From: a virus
Length of the DNA: 35,308 bases
Virus record (IMG/VR): IMGVR_UViG_3300017740_000027
Coordinates: 1 to 35,308 of that record
Strand: one strand, 5' to 3'
The notes under the pieces were generated by a model. It had not been told where the DNA came from. It was given only the letters and a program-made list of their open reading frames with translations, and made no database searches. The position numbers and the translations under genes were made by a program. Positions 25,101 to 31,792 of the stretch are shown here, piece after piece (within the stretch, counting starts at the first letter, position 1; each line of letters begins with the position of its first letter).

Positions 25101-25297
25101 CAACCAGAATTTGAACCTACTGAACCTGTATTATTTAAAACATATAGTTTTTGTGTGTCTTGTTGGTATACAATAAGACCAGGGAATACGTTAAATTCAC
25201 TTAAAGCTAACCTTTCAGCCTGATTAGCTTTTGTAATCCTAGCATCAATTGGTTCTTGACTAGTTATTTGAAATCCTGATGGTAATACTATTGGCAT
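22103..25297 (-). CDS. Large fibre/adhesin with cupredoxin-like and cadherin-like domains (1064 aa)
   Basis: The N-terminus (FQITSQEPIDARITKANQAE, LIVYQQDTQKLYVL) shares the PIDAR pattern with the 478-residue protein. Residues about 80-190 resemble a cupredoxin: NDNAVGQHPIQI with His127, then LYYQCSSHPNMSGSIKV with Cys175, His178 and Met181, the spacing expected of type 1 copper ligands. Then come the linker SGIFEQTGSFYATTNDLQ, an ASYA/ASHA shaft, and from about 300 to 850 a series of cadherin-like beta domains, several ending TVTDN plus Pro (FTINVTDNLPP, YSVTVTDNQAP). The last 200 residues are unassigned. No signal peptide. It begins 2 bases after the stop of the 478-residue gene. Likely an extended adhesin; copper binding is a prediction. 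Confidence 0.78.
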   Translation of the reverse strand: MPIVLPSGFQITSQEPIDARITKANQAERLALSEFNVFPGLIVYQQDTQKLYVLNNTGSVGSNSGWSEISGSGGGSAYSAQFNITSIGSQDYLFNGDGFPGATADPELILVRGFEYAFVNDNAVGQHPIQIQTNAPSGGSGTPYSSGVTNNNAGGGSTLLFNVPFSAPDQLYYQCSSHPNMSGSIKVLSYSSGSGGGSGIFEQTGSFYATTNDLQITGSLTVTPGTINELTASYAITASHALEAVVEITKEVSSSYAESASLAESASFVAFDGNRAVTNQDQPVGIRDVNFGANGVTDFIEKVYFANTAPTISSLYYQNTQEFTPSGTLVGAINTADAESQAVTVQTQSSYTLDQFRITGNSIYLNVEASESMNTDSSQAFDAAALPVRATDTLGLFTDKTLYIQILPNTAPVFRENSISGNVITGTQTIPLLESSTNGVKRTIYFTDGQNDTVTINSGSLSAKFQNDFQINVNYPSKRIQIQQINNVDFDTYPSYNFALTASDQHYPTQDSESIAYLPFTINVTDNLPPVMSDQPLTGVNENENVTNSRPQISGFYRNAGQISATGPEAGDTLTFTSATLNSLSVGGVNVPLGTYFADGDAGSPSQSDPSENAFEMNSTGLMSRKASAVLNSDLIDSYVYTVTVQDNYDPGTTSALITIPIADDTAPAITAPGNLYINESAEINGFVTNNLNGVGTQFQFTSNYNVQNETVSWQLNPSTPFAIDGNQRMSANANISASYFSPATIDFSITASNTFGTVNKQAYSVTVTDNQAPTISARTPISVNAPQNAGTNICNITISDVENNIPYVLTLTGTDAALLNPVSQNGNGTSWQIQLANSEAAGKSFSYNEVVTDSYGSTRTYARTLTLGAAPVNEQIFVYDVGLGTTTINNDLGIASNNTGTTPQTSTASTGFGFLEQLKANLGSNFTYQYGGTRNGNVLAQTSGANVKTMMRALGSSGTISRNNANRIAILIPSGSALTNVPTVMTDAYNASAASNISVLEIGADGVTIDGINTIEPSNIYQFSVSPSVNGFSQWYMIVNQNNLSSATSINMGLNPANGSGGV
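24645..24709. repeat. 65-bp linker module (copy 3 of 3)
   Basis: Third copy, inside the 1064-residue fibre gene, encoding the end of the linker before the Gly/Ser spacer. Near-identical to 21620-21684. Confidence 0.92.
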
Positions 25298-25299
25298 AA

Positions 25300-26736
25300 T
25301 TAAGTTTTAAGTGTGTATGATTGAGCTGGATCTCCGGCTTGCATTACCTGTTTAGCTGTTGATCTGTATATTTTATAGCTTCTATTTGTAATTGGAGATG
25401 CAATTTCAGCAATAGGTCCTCCACCAAAAGCTGAAGCTAATAATCCTGTAAATGCTCCACTGTGAATATCTGAAAGTGTAACATTGTCAGGTACTATAAT
25501 CCACTGATATGCTAATCCTGCCCATTGCATTTGTAATGTAAAATTATTTATTTCTGGGGATGTATTTCTACCTCTTTCTATAGTTCCTATATTTCCTCCT
25601 AAAGACGTATCCCATGATTCTATATCTAATAATTCATTTAAAGTAAAAGCATCTTTAGGGTTATTTGGATCAGCAGGAGGACCTACTGTTACTCCATATC
25701 TTAGGCTGATTACTTTTTGGAATGTAGTAGTACTTGAAGTACGTCTAGCACCAGCTTCATTAGAAGGGGATAATGGTAGGTAATTATCAGATCCATCTAC
25801 ACCTGAGGATGAATAATCTGCAGAACATGAAATTAGTAAACTATTTCCGTCATTATCAACTACTGTTTGAGCAGAAGGTACATTAGGAATTAGTGTTCCA
25901 GGAACAAATACCCACCCATTTGCATTTCCTGCAGTTTCTGTAAATGCAATACTACCTGTTGCTCCTAATTCTACTTCATTATTACCCCCAAAAGTATTAG
26001 TAGTTCCTAATTGTACATCAGGTGTAAAAGCCATTGTAGGGTTAGTTGGAAATAATTTATTTAAATTTTCAAAATCAGTTACTGTTTTAAAATCTAATTG
26101 ATCATCAGCAGGATTACTTGAAGTTACTTCTAATCTATAACTTCTAGAGCCAGTTGTTGTAGGAGTAATAGATAAACTTGAATCAGTATCAGTTGTGGCT
26201 CTTAATCCTTCACTACCTGCTGTAGTTTCAAATAAAGAAGCACTTACTAATGTATATCCATTTAAACCTAAATTACCTGCTACTGTATAGCTATCTGTTA
26301 CTTTATTAAATCTGTTAGTAACAAATCCTGAAATATTTAATGTTGGGGAAGGTGGTTGAGGAGTACCAAATAAAAATGTTAAATCTCCTGAGTTATAGGT
26401 AACAGTAACATCTGTATCAAAATCTTTTACTATAATATTATTTATTACTTGAGAGCCAGAAGAATCAAAAGTAATATCAGTACCACCACCACCACCAGAA
26501 CCTCCTGGTTTAGGAACTAAATCACTATCTGTTACTCCATTTTGAAACCAATATTCTGTAGGAGCACTACCTGTTATGTAATTAGAACCTGTTAATAATA
26601 CTACTAAACCTCTAAATCTTTGAGTAGCTTGATCTAATGACGCTAAAGCTGTAGTAACAGAATCGTATGGACCATACCTAGCATCTATTGGCTTAGTTGC
26701 ATTTACGCTAAAATTATCTATTATGGATATTCCCAT
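25300..26736 (-). CDS. Fibre/adhesin protein of the PIDAR group (478 aa)
   Basis: Starts MGISIIDNFSVNATKPIDAR, then an LDQATQRFRGLVVLLTG segment comparable to the opening of the 1064-residue protein. A Gly-rich spacer (PGGSGGGGG) follows near residue 80. The rest is Thr/Ser/Asn-rich beta sequence. The C-terminus (ITNRSYKIYRSTAKQVMQAG) resembles that of the 363-residue protein (WSGRSYKIYKSGITSV), so the two tips may be homologous. Two cysteines at most and no enzyme motif. It is tightly packed between neighbours (11 bases after one stop, 2 before the next start), so the three genes 363, 478 and 1064 are probably one transcript. Confidence 0.75.
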   Translation of the reverse strand: MGISIIDNFSVNATKPIDARYGPYDSVTTALASLDQATQRFRGLVVLLTGSNYITGSAPTEYWFQNGVTDSDLVPKPGGSGGGGGTDITFDSSGSQVINNIIVKDFDTDVTVTYNSGDLTFLFGTPQPPSPTLNISGFVTNRFNKVTDSYTVAGNLGLNGYTLVSASLFETTAGSEGLRATTDTDSSLSITPTTTGSRSYRLEVTSSNPADDQLDFKTVTDFENLNKLFPTNPTMAFTPDVQLGTTNTFGGNNEVELGATGSIAFTETAGNANGWVFVPGTLIPNVPSAQTVVDNDGNSLLISCSADYSSSGVDGSDNYLPLSPSNEAGARRTSSTTTFQKVISLRYGVTVGPPADPNNPKDAFTLNELLDIESWDTSLGGNIGTIERGRNTSPEINNFTLQMQWAGLAYQWIIVPDNVTLSDIHSGAFTGLLASAFGGGPIAEIASPITNRSYKIYRSTAKQVMQAGDPAQSYTLKT

Positions 26737-26747
26737 CTTTCTTCTAT

Positions 26748-27839
26748 TTAAAATTTAAAAATAAATGTTTGGTTAGGTACACTTGTAATTCCTGATTTAT
26801 AAATCTTATATGATCTTCCACTCCAACCAGCAGCTGCACCATCTTGGTTTCTAGTATATTTAGTAAAGGCATCTTTTGTTTCAAACCCATTACCATCTAA
26901 TATTGATGTTAAATCTGGATATGCTGCAGGATAACAGAAATATATAAATTCTCCTGTAAAATTTAAAACTACATTCTTTTGTGAAGGTCTTTGTTGTACT
27001 GATTTTGTTAAAGTACCTTCTACATTTCCTGTTGTGGAAAAATCTGTTGTTGAATTACCATAATATAATGGGTAAACAAATGTTGCTGTATTTGTTGTTG
27101 ATAAAGCAGCACCATTTTTTGGGTTTTGAGAATTAACCCTCAATGTAGTTACTGATTTTTCAGTACTTGCTCCTAATGTTGGAGTTTCTAATGTTCTAGT
27201 ACCACCTAAATCTAAATTATTACTAGCCGCTACAGGACCATTACCTAAACTAAATGTGAAATCTCCTGTTGTTGCCCCCGAAGCAACAAAGCTTGATGTA
27301 ACTGGAAAATTACCATCTGGACTATCTGCTGTAGCTGCAAATGAAACTGTGTCAAATGTTAATGCTGTATTAACTTCTAATGTACCTAAAGTAATTGCTG
27401 AACTTCCATTTTTAATACTTAAACCTGATATAGCAGCAGGTATATCTGTTATAAGCATAGTTCTTAATAAATTTTCTATTGAAGAACCTGCATCAAAAGT
27501 TGATCCTGGAGATATTGCTCCTACGGTTTGGTTTGATACTAATTGTTGAAGTAAATCTGCACTTCCTCCACTTCCACTAATGGTAAATACATCACTGCCT
27601 ATTTGAATAGTGGTTAATGCACTTCCTGTTCCTCCAGGATTTGCTACTACATCTGTTCCCCCTCCACTTCCGCTTACTAATAAATTAAAAGTTGTACCAT
27701 CTCCTTTTGTGAATGTTAAAGTACTGCCAGAAGCAGAACCAGTTATCATAAAAGAACCAGTGTTTAAAGTTGAAGCAGGAGAACCTGCAGCATATGCACT
27801 AACAGGAACTTGATCAAGAAATCTTACATTTGAAGCCAT
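26748..27839 (-). CDS. Fibre/adhesin protein, first of the main fibre array (363 aa)
   Basis: N-terminal segment MASNVRFLDQVPVSAYAAGS then SGSTLTFTKGDGTTFNLLVS, the latter also seen in the 304-residue protein. The body is Ser/Thr/Gly-rich beta sequence. The C-terminal region contains PLYYGNSTTDF, FIYFCYPAAYPDLTSILDGN and the ending GRSYKIYKSGITSVPN, shared in style with the 478-residue protein; this type of ending is one I recall from other fibre tips. No S74 domain. A TATTTATAC motif lies 19 bases before the ATG, starting the fibre transcript just after the gp15-like gene. Confidence 0.75.
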   Translation of the reverse strand: MASNVRFLDQVPVSAYAAGSPASTLNTGSFMITGSASGSTLTFTKGDGTTFNLLVSGSGGGTDVVANPGGTGSALTTIQIGSDVFTISGSGGSADLLQQLVSNQTVGAISPGSTFDAGSSIENLLRTMLITDIPAAISGLSIKNGSSAITLGTLEVNTALTFDTVSFAATADSPDGNFPVTSSFVASGATTGDFTFSLGNGPVAASNNLDLGGTRTLETPTLGASTEKSVTTLRVNSQNPKNGAALSTTNTATFVYPLYYGNSTTDFSTTGNVEGTLTKSVQQRPSQKNVVLNFTGEFIYFCYPAAYPDLTSILDGNGFETKDAFTKYTRNQDGAAAGWSGRSYKIYKSGITSVPNQTFIFKF

Positions 27840-27858
27840 AGAATATCTTATTTACTGT

Positions 27859-27867
27859 GTATAAATA
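27859..27867 (-). promoter_or_regulatory. TATTTATAC motif, putative promoter of the fibre array
   Basis: The coding strand reads TTATATTTATACACAGTAAA, ending 19 bases before the 363-residue gene. It uses C at the ninth position rather than A. Confidence 0.45.
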
Positions 27868-27878
27868 TAAGAAACTAA

Positions 27879-28862
27879 TTAATTATTAGCATCTTTCATT
27901 TGAGAATTTAAAACTTCTCCATCTTCATTCATCCTAGTTCTACCATCAGGAGTTCTTGTAGGATTTGCTTCATATCTTTCGGGTACTGAATCTGTTTCCA
28001 TAGAAAATATTATTTTAGATTTACTATTATATTTCTTAACTGAGTTAAGATCTTTTTGTATTGTTTCGGGTATAATGTAACCATGCATTTTTAATGAAAA
28101 CGTGCCTTTTACTAGTCGTTCTTGGCTTTGTTGTAACTCAGTTACAGTAGCAAAGCTGTCTATTAGGGCTTTAAATTTAAATCTATCAGGATTTCCCCAA
28201 TATGAATCTGAAGCATAATTAATAGCCTCTATTATTTTATTAAGTTGTTCAACATAATAGGTTTGTATGATACAACTGTAAGTTAATGTAACATAATCTG
28301 GTACTACATTAGCTATATATTGTTTTGTAGGAACTCTATTATTAAGTAAATTAAAATTACTGTAGATATTTTTATTATTCCAACTTTTTTGCCATGATGT
28401 ATATAAATTAGGCATATTAGCATCTAATTTATTAGCTAATGTTCTATTTTTTTCTAAATTATCTCTTTTAAATACTATTATAGGCATCATTAAAGCACCT
28501 TTTTTATCCCTTAAATATGTATCTTTTTGAACTGATTTCCATCTTTCAGGAGAACCATATATAATAGGAACAGGTATACGTTCTCCATTTTGTATTACAG
28601 ATGGTTTAATAATATTATCAAAATAATACATTATAGATTCATCGATGTCTTTTAACCCTACTGTAAATGGTTTAGTAGTATCATCTTTAAATGACATTTG
28701 GTTAGACCTGTTAAAAGGGATATTAGCTTGATTATCTGGTGGGAATTGCTTGTTGTCTGCTGCGTCATTAGGGTTTCCCATTTTAGCATCATAAGGAGTT
28801 TGTAATCCTTCAGAAAGTTCCCTTTGGGACTTTGGTGTAGGTCTTCTATATTTTTCAGCCAT
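27879..28862 (-). CDS. gp15: Tail terminator / proximal sheath stabiliser, T4 gp15-like (327 aa)
   Basis: Caps the finished tail and joins it to the neck. The region from about residue 75 (YYFDNIIKPSVIQNGERIPV, then PIIYGSPERWKSVQKD) followed by PIIVFKRDNLE, YVTLTYSCIIQTYYVEQLNK and LVKGTFSLKMHGYIIPE reproduces the order seen in T4 gp15 (VPITYASKEHF, YELSIFTRYEDDMFQIVEQI, FEVNGWMYPP). The first 70 residues are charged and look disordered; the last 40 are also flexible. The ATG overlaps the gp14-like gene by 8 bases and has a strong Shine-Dalgarno sequence. T4 gp15 is 272 residues. Confidence 0.82.
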   Translation of the reverse strand: MAEKYRRPTPKSQRELSEGLQTPYDAKMGNPNDAADNKQFPPDNQANIPFNRSNQMSFKDDTTKPFTVGLKDIDESIMYYFDNIIKPSVIQNGERIPVPIIYGSPERWKSVQKDTYLRDKKGALMMPIIVFKRDNLEKNRTLANKLDANMPNLYTSWQKSWNNKNIYSNFNLLNNRVPTKQYIANVVPDYVTLTYSCIIQTYYVEQLNKIIEAINYASDSYWGNPDRFKFKALIDSFATVTELQQSQERLVKGTFSLKMHGYIIPETIQKDLNSVKKYNSKSKIIFSMETDSVPERYEANPTRTPDGRTRMNEDGEVLNSQMKDANN

Positions 28863-29418
28863 TTATTCCTCCTTTTTCAATTTGTAATTTATTAACTGGG
28901 CTATAGTGTGCTTTACATATTATAGATATGTTACTACCAAAACCTTCTAATCCAGGATTAATTGGATTTTTTTCATATCCATATCTAGGATCTTTACCCA
29001 TAAAGAATTGATTAGCAATAACATCATCTACCTCATAATAACCTTCATAGTACATTATTACATCACCTACTTCAGGTTCTAAATCTGCTCCAAAGTAATC
29101 TGCTTGATCATAATCTTTATTAAAATCAAGATTTCTTTGTAATAAATCATCTCTAAGAAATTTAAAATCAACATTTCTATAGTAACGGACACCATACTCA
29201 TCATCTGGGTAAGATTGTGGTTGATTATCAATTAAACAACTTAATAATACGGGTGGATAATAGTATTTAGCCCCCGAAGACTCACCATAAAGGTTTACAT
29301 TAGTTTCATCTAATTTAAATTTATAATAAGCACATTCCTGAGATATAACATTACCTATTAGTTCTCGATTCACATGCCTAAATAGGCTTATATCTCTTTG
29401 ACTCCCGTATAAAGCCAT
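28855..29418 (-). CDS. gp14: Neck protein, T4 gp14-like (187 aa)
   Basis: Assigned mainly by position between the gp13- and gp15-like genes. The features seen are an N-terminal segment MALYGSQRDISLFRHVNREL, a Tyr/Asp-rich middle (KYYYPPVLLSCLIDNQ, VRYYRNVDFKFLRDDLLQ), and GDVIMYYEGYYEVDDV, comparable to GDLIYFPMDNSLFEINWV in T4 gp14. It is shorter than T4 gp14 (256). It starts 1 base after the gp13-like stop and overlaps the next gene, consistent with a co-translated neck operon. It would close the head-tail interface together with gp13. Confidence 0.7.
   Translation of the reverse strand: MALYGSQRDISLFRHVNRELIGNVISQECAYYKFKLDETNVNLYGESSGAKYYYPPVLLSCLIDNQPQSYPDDEYGVRYYRNVDFKFLRDDLLQRNLDFNKDYDQADYFGADLEPEVGDVIMYYEGYYEVDDVIANQFFMGKDPRYGYEKNPINPGLEGFGSNISIICKAHYSPVNKLQIEKGGING
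28868..28873 (-). promoter_or_regulatory. Strong Shine-Dalgarno sequence before the gp15-like gene
   Basis: The coding strand reads AAAAAGGAGGAATAAATG, with AGGAGG five bases before the ATG. Most other starts in the window lack such a sequence. It lies within the end of the gp14-like gene (codons for EKGG), so it could be partly a coincidence of coding. Confidence 0.5.
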
Positions 29419-29419
29419 A

Positions 29420-30604
29420 TTATGCTATGTATATTGTGTAAGGAACTTTATTTAATTCCTTTTGTAAAAAATCATTCTCGTTTGCTCTTCTTTCTAGTAA
29501 TTTATCTCTAGAAGTTTCATCAAAATATGCTCTTAATCTTTCTACTAATGCATTTTTTTCTGATGTAGCTGCTGATAGTAAATCTGATTGGTTTAATGTT
29601 ACATTACCATCTGGTATAGGAACTGTGCCATATTTTCCTCTAATATATCCTAGCATTTCTTTACATAATGCTAAAGTATATTCAAATATCCATTGTCTGC
29701 CTATAGAATTTATAATATTGTAATTAGGGTTTTCAAATGGTACTTCACTTACATTTGTTACTTTATCAAATCCATCTATATAAGGATTTTGTCTTTCTGA
29801 TTTTTTAATATATTCAAATACTAAATTACCACAATGAGCTCCTGTAAAATTATTTCCATAAACATCATTTCCAGATGATGGTATAGGAAATACTCTTAAT
29901 CTATTATTTACTAATTCAAATGTATAATTTGATCTTCTAATGGTGTCATTTAATTCAATAGCCTGTATTACTTGTAAATCATAATTTAAGGGCATCATTA
30001 AAAAATTAATAGCTGGTGAGTAACTTCCCCAACCAAATGAATCCATTAAATCAATCATACCAGTACCTGTACCTGCATAAGGGTCAAAATATCTTGTTAT
30101 TGCAGGGGGTGCTTCGTAAAATATTCTTTTGAGTTCTATTGAATCTCCATTTTCTAAACTTGCACTTGCTTGAGCCCAAGCATTCATATCATAATCTTGT
30201 TGACCACCTTTTAAAGGTAAAAATCCTTTATACCATGTTACATTACCACCTACACCTGCTTCTTCACCATATTGTTCAGCTATTCTAACAATACCTGCCA
30301 TATTAGGTTTAATAATTTTTTCATTTGATGTTGTATTAGAAGTAGAACCTTCTAAAGATAAATAATTTTCTCTTACTTTATAAGCATATAACTCATTTCC
30401 GTATGTAGTAACTGCTTCTTCAAATGCTGTAAAGAAAGAACCTGATTGTAATTCTACTTCAGCTAATGGATAACCCAGTCTTTGAGCACAAAAATTAGCT
30501 ACTTTATTAGCATCAGTTTTAAAGTCTTGTTGATTATCATAAAATCCAAAAGGTGTTTGACCTGGTGCAAATGTTGATACGCCTGTCCAAATTGGTATAT
30601 TCAT
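29420..30604 (-). CDS. gp13: Neck protein, T4 gp13-like (394 aa)
   Basis: Part of the head-tail connector ring. The assignment rests on place in the gene order, on length, and on segments I recall from marine gp13-like proteins: FAPGQTPFGFYDNQQDFKTD, ANFCAQRLGYPLAEVEL with SFFTAFEEAVTTYGNELYAY, WGSYSPAINFLMMPLNYDLQ and NIINSIGRQWIFEYTLALCK. The C-terminal third is helical, ending KELNKVPYTIYIA. It is longer than T4 gp13 (309). A terminator and a TATTTATAA motif (9 bases before the ATG) precede it, so it begins the neck transcript 13-14-15. Confidence 0.75.
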   Translation of the reverse strand: MNIPIWTGVSTFAPGQTPFGFYDNQQDFKTDANKVANFCAQRLGYPLAEVELQSGSFFTAFEEAVTTYGNELYAYKVRENYLSLEGSTSNTTSNEKIIKPNMAGIVRIAEQYGEEAGVGGNVTWYKGFLPLKGGQQDYDMNAWAQASASLENGDSIELKRIFYEAPPAITRYFDPYAGTGTGMIDLMDSFGWGSYSPAINFLMMPLNYDLQVIQAIELNDTIRRSNYTFELVNNRLRVFPIPSSGNDVYGNNFTGAHCGNLVFEYIKKSERQNPYIDGFDKVTNVSEVPFENPNYNIINSIGRQWIFEYTLALCKEMLGYIRGKYGTVPIPDGNVTLNQSDLLSAATSEKNALVERLRAYFDETSRDKLLERRANENDFLQKELNKVPYTIYIA

Positions 30605-30613
30605 AGCATTTTG

Positions 30614-30622
30614 TTATAAATA
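30614..30622 (-). promoter_or_regulatory. TATTTATAA motif, putative late promoter of the neck operon
   Basis: The coding strand reads AATATTTATAACAAAATGC; the motif ends 9 bases before the gp13-like ATG, so a transcript from here would have almost no leader. The terminator at 30625-30653 is immediately upstream. Confidence 0.55.
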
Positions 30623-30624
30623 TT

Positions 30625-30653
30625 AAAAAAGGGATTCCCAGTTAGAGAATCCC
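30625..30653 (-). terminator. Intrinsic terminator after the 171-residue fibre gene
   Basis: On the minus strand GGGATTC pairs with GAATCCC, extended by a G-U and a C-G pair, with a 5-base loop and six T after it. Confidence 0.9.
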
Positions 30654-30675
30654 AATGTTAAAATTTTTAAATTAG

Positions 30676-31191
30676 TTATACTGCACTCCCTGTAAGTAGT
30701 AAATGTCCTGAATCGTTAACAGTAAATGCATATCTTGTACCATTAGGAGATAACATTTCAAAACTAGAACTAACAAATGATGCTGTTAAAGCTGTAATTG
30801 CTGTTGTAGTTGAAATAGCTGATGATACAATCCCATCTACATTTGCTCCTGCTACATAAGATGCAGTTTGAGCAGTTATTACATAAGATGCTGATTGAGC
30901 TTGTTCTACATATGAAGCTGTAGCTACAGACATAGAAGCTGTAATTGAACTACTAATAAATCCTAAAGCATCTATTTGAGCTGAGCTTGAAATTACACCT
31001 GCAGGTAAAGTAGCTGTTACACCTGTTATATTTGAACCATCACCCTCAAATGAACCACTAAATGATCCAGAAAATGAATCTGCTATAATAGACCCTGTTA
31101 TAGCTTGAGACCCTGTGAAGTGTCTAAAATTGTCGTCTAGTTCTTTTATTGTTAATGCTGAACCTTTTACTGATCTGTAAGTTAATGCCAT
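30676..31191 (-). CDS. Short fibre-like protein upstream of the neck genes (171 aa)
   Basis: The N-terminus MALTYRSVKGSALTIKELDD with NFRHFTGSQ is a fibre opening I recall from many marine phages. A short shaft follows (ITGSIIADSFSGSFSGSFEG, then repeats of the type ATASYVEQAQSASYV and TASYVAGANVDG). Part of the shaft DNA nearly matches the tandem repeat of the 1036-residue fibre (30833-30864, 31 of 32 bases). The end (NGTRYAFTVNDSGHLLLTGS) is a compact beta tail. Placed next to the neck genes, it may be a collar fibre or head fibre. A TATTTATAA motif ends 10 bases before the ATG and a terminator follows. Confidence 0.7.
   Translation of the reverse strand: MALTYRSVKGSALTIKELDDNFRHFTGSQAITGSIIADSFSGSFSGSFEGDGSNITGVTATLPAGVISSSAQIDALGFISSSITASMSVATASYVEQAQSASYVITAQTASYVAGANVDGIVSSAISTTTAITALTASFVSSSFEMLSPNGTRYAFTVNDSGHLLLTGSAV
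30833..30864. repeat. 32-bp relative of the fibre tandem repeat
   Basis: Matches the 45-bp repeat unit at 19205-19249 over 32 bases with one mismatch (ACATAAG for ACGTAAG), more than 11 kb away in a separate transcript. Confidence 0.85.
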
Positions 31192-31201
31192 TGTATTTTA
31201 T

Positions 31202-31210
31202 TTATAAATA
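31202..31210 (-). promoter_or_regulatory. TATTTATAA motif, putative late promoter
   Basis: The coding strand reads AATATTTATAAATAAAATA; it overlaps the end of the 161-residue gene region and ends 10 bases before the ATG of the 171-residue gene. Confidence 0.5.
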
Positions 31211-31696
31211 TTATGAAGAAGCAACAAAATACTCAAGTTGAGCATTTGATCCTGATGCTTTTGCTTTTATTGTGTCAAAGTTAATAAATGATGAATAATA
31301 TGTTTCATCTACGTAACCATCGTCTACATAATCTCCTGCTTGTGAAGCATTAAATTCTGCATTTCCCAACATAAATGTTTTTTTAGGCTCTAATTCAAAT
31401 AAAACACTTTCTTCATTTGTTTTTTGAATATATAATTTAACTGGATGTGAACCTGATATGTGTGTTATTCTAATATACTTTGTATCTTGTTTAACAAATG
31501 AACCTGCTACTTGTTGAGGTTCAGAATCTACAAATTTAAGAATTTCTACACCAGAACCACTAAATGTAGTAGCAATAGTATCTATTCTTCTAACTACTTG
31601 ATTAACTCCTTCAATAATAGATATATTATTTGTAGATTGAAAATTATTATTAGGTAATAAAATTTCTTCTTTTACAGTTACAGTAAGGTTAGCCAT
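31211..31696 (-). CDS. Unknown protein next to the major capsid gene (161 aa)
   Basis: Not recognised. The sequence is mostly alternating beta strand (MANLTVTVKEEILLPNNN, TKYIRITHISGSHPVKLYI, VLFELEPKKTFMLGNAEF), ending QLEYFVASS, with no membrane segment, cysteine or catalytic motif. It follows the capsid gene after a terminator and its own TATTTATAA motif, 12 bases before the ATG. A virion protein such as a head decoration or a fibre attachment factor would fit composition and place, but this is a guess. Confidence 0.65.
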   Translation of the reverse strand: MANLTVTVKEEILLPNNNFQSTNNISIIEGVNQVVRRIDTIATTFSGSGVEILKFVDSEPQQVAGSFVKQDTKYIRITHISGSHPVKLYIQKTNEESVLFELEPKKTFMLGNAEFNASQAGDYVDDGYVDETYYSSFINFDTIKAKASGSNAQLEYFVASS

Positions 31697-31708
31697 TGTT
31701 GGATTTTG

Positions 31709-31717
31709 TTATAAATA
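31709..31717 (-). promoter_or_regulatory. TATTTATAA motif, putative late promoter
   Basis: The coding strand reads AATATTTATAACAAAATCC; the motif ends 12 bases before the ATG of the 161-residue gene and lies just downstream of the capsid terminator. Confidence 0.55.
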
Positions 31718-31736
31718 TTAGAAAATAAAGTAAGAT

Positions 31737-31766
31737 AAAAAAAGACCTGACTAAAAAGCCAGGTCT
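31737..31766 (-). terminator. Strong intrinsic terminator after the major capsid gene
   Basis: On the minus strand AGACCTGGCT pairs with AGTCAGGTCT (one G-U pair) around a TTTT loop, followed by a run of T. It begins 26 bases after the capsid stop and is the strongest hairpin in the window. Confidence 0.93.
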
Positions 31767-31792
31767 AATTTTGAATTTATGTTAAGTGTTTA

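Noticed and set aside
10926-27839. Diversity-generating retroelement targeting the fibre genes
   Set aside because: No reverse transcriptase gene, template repeat or adenine-biased variable repeat is visible; the repeats found are ordinary in-frame or module duplications.
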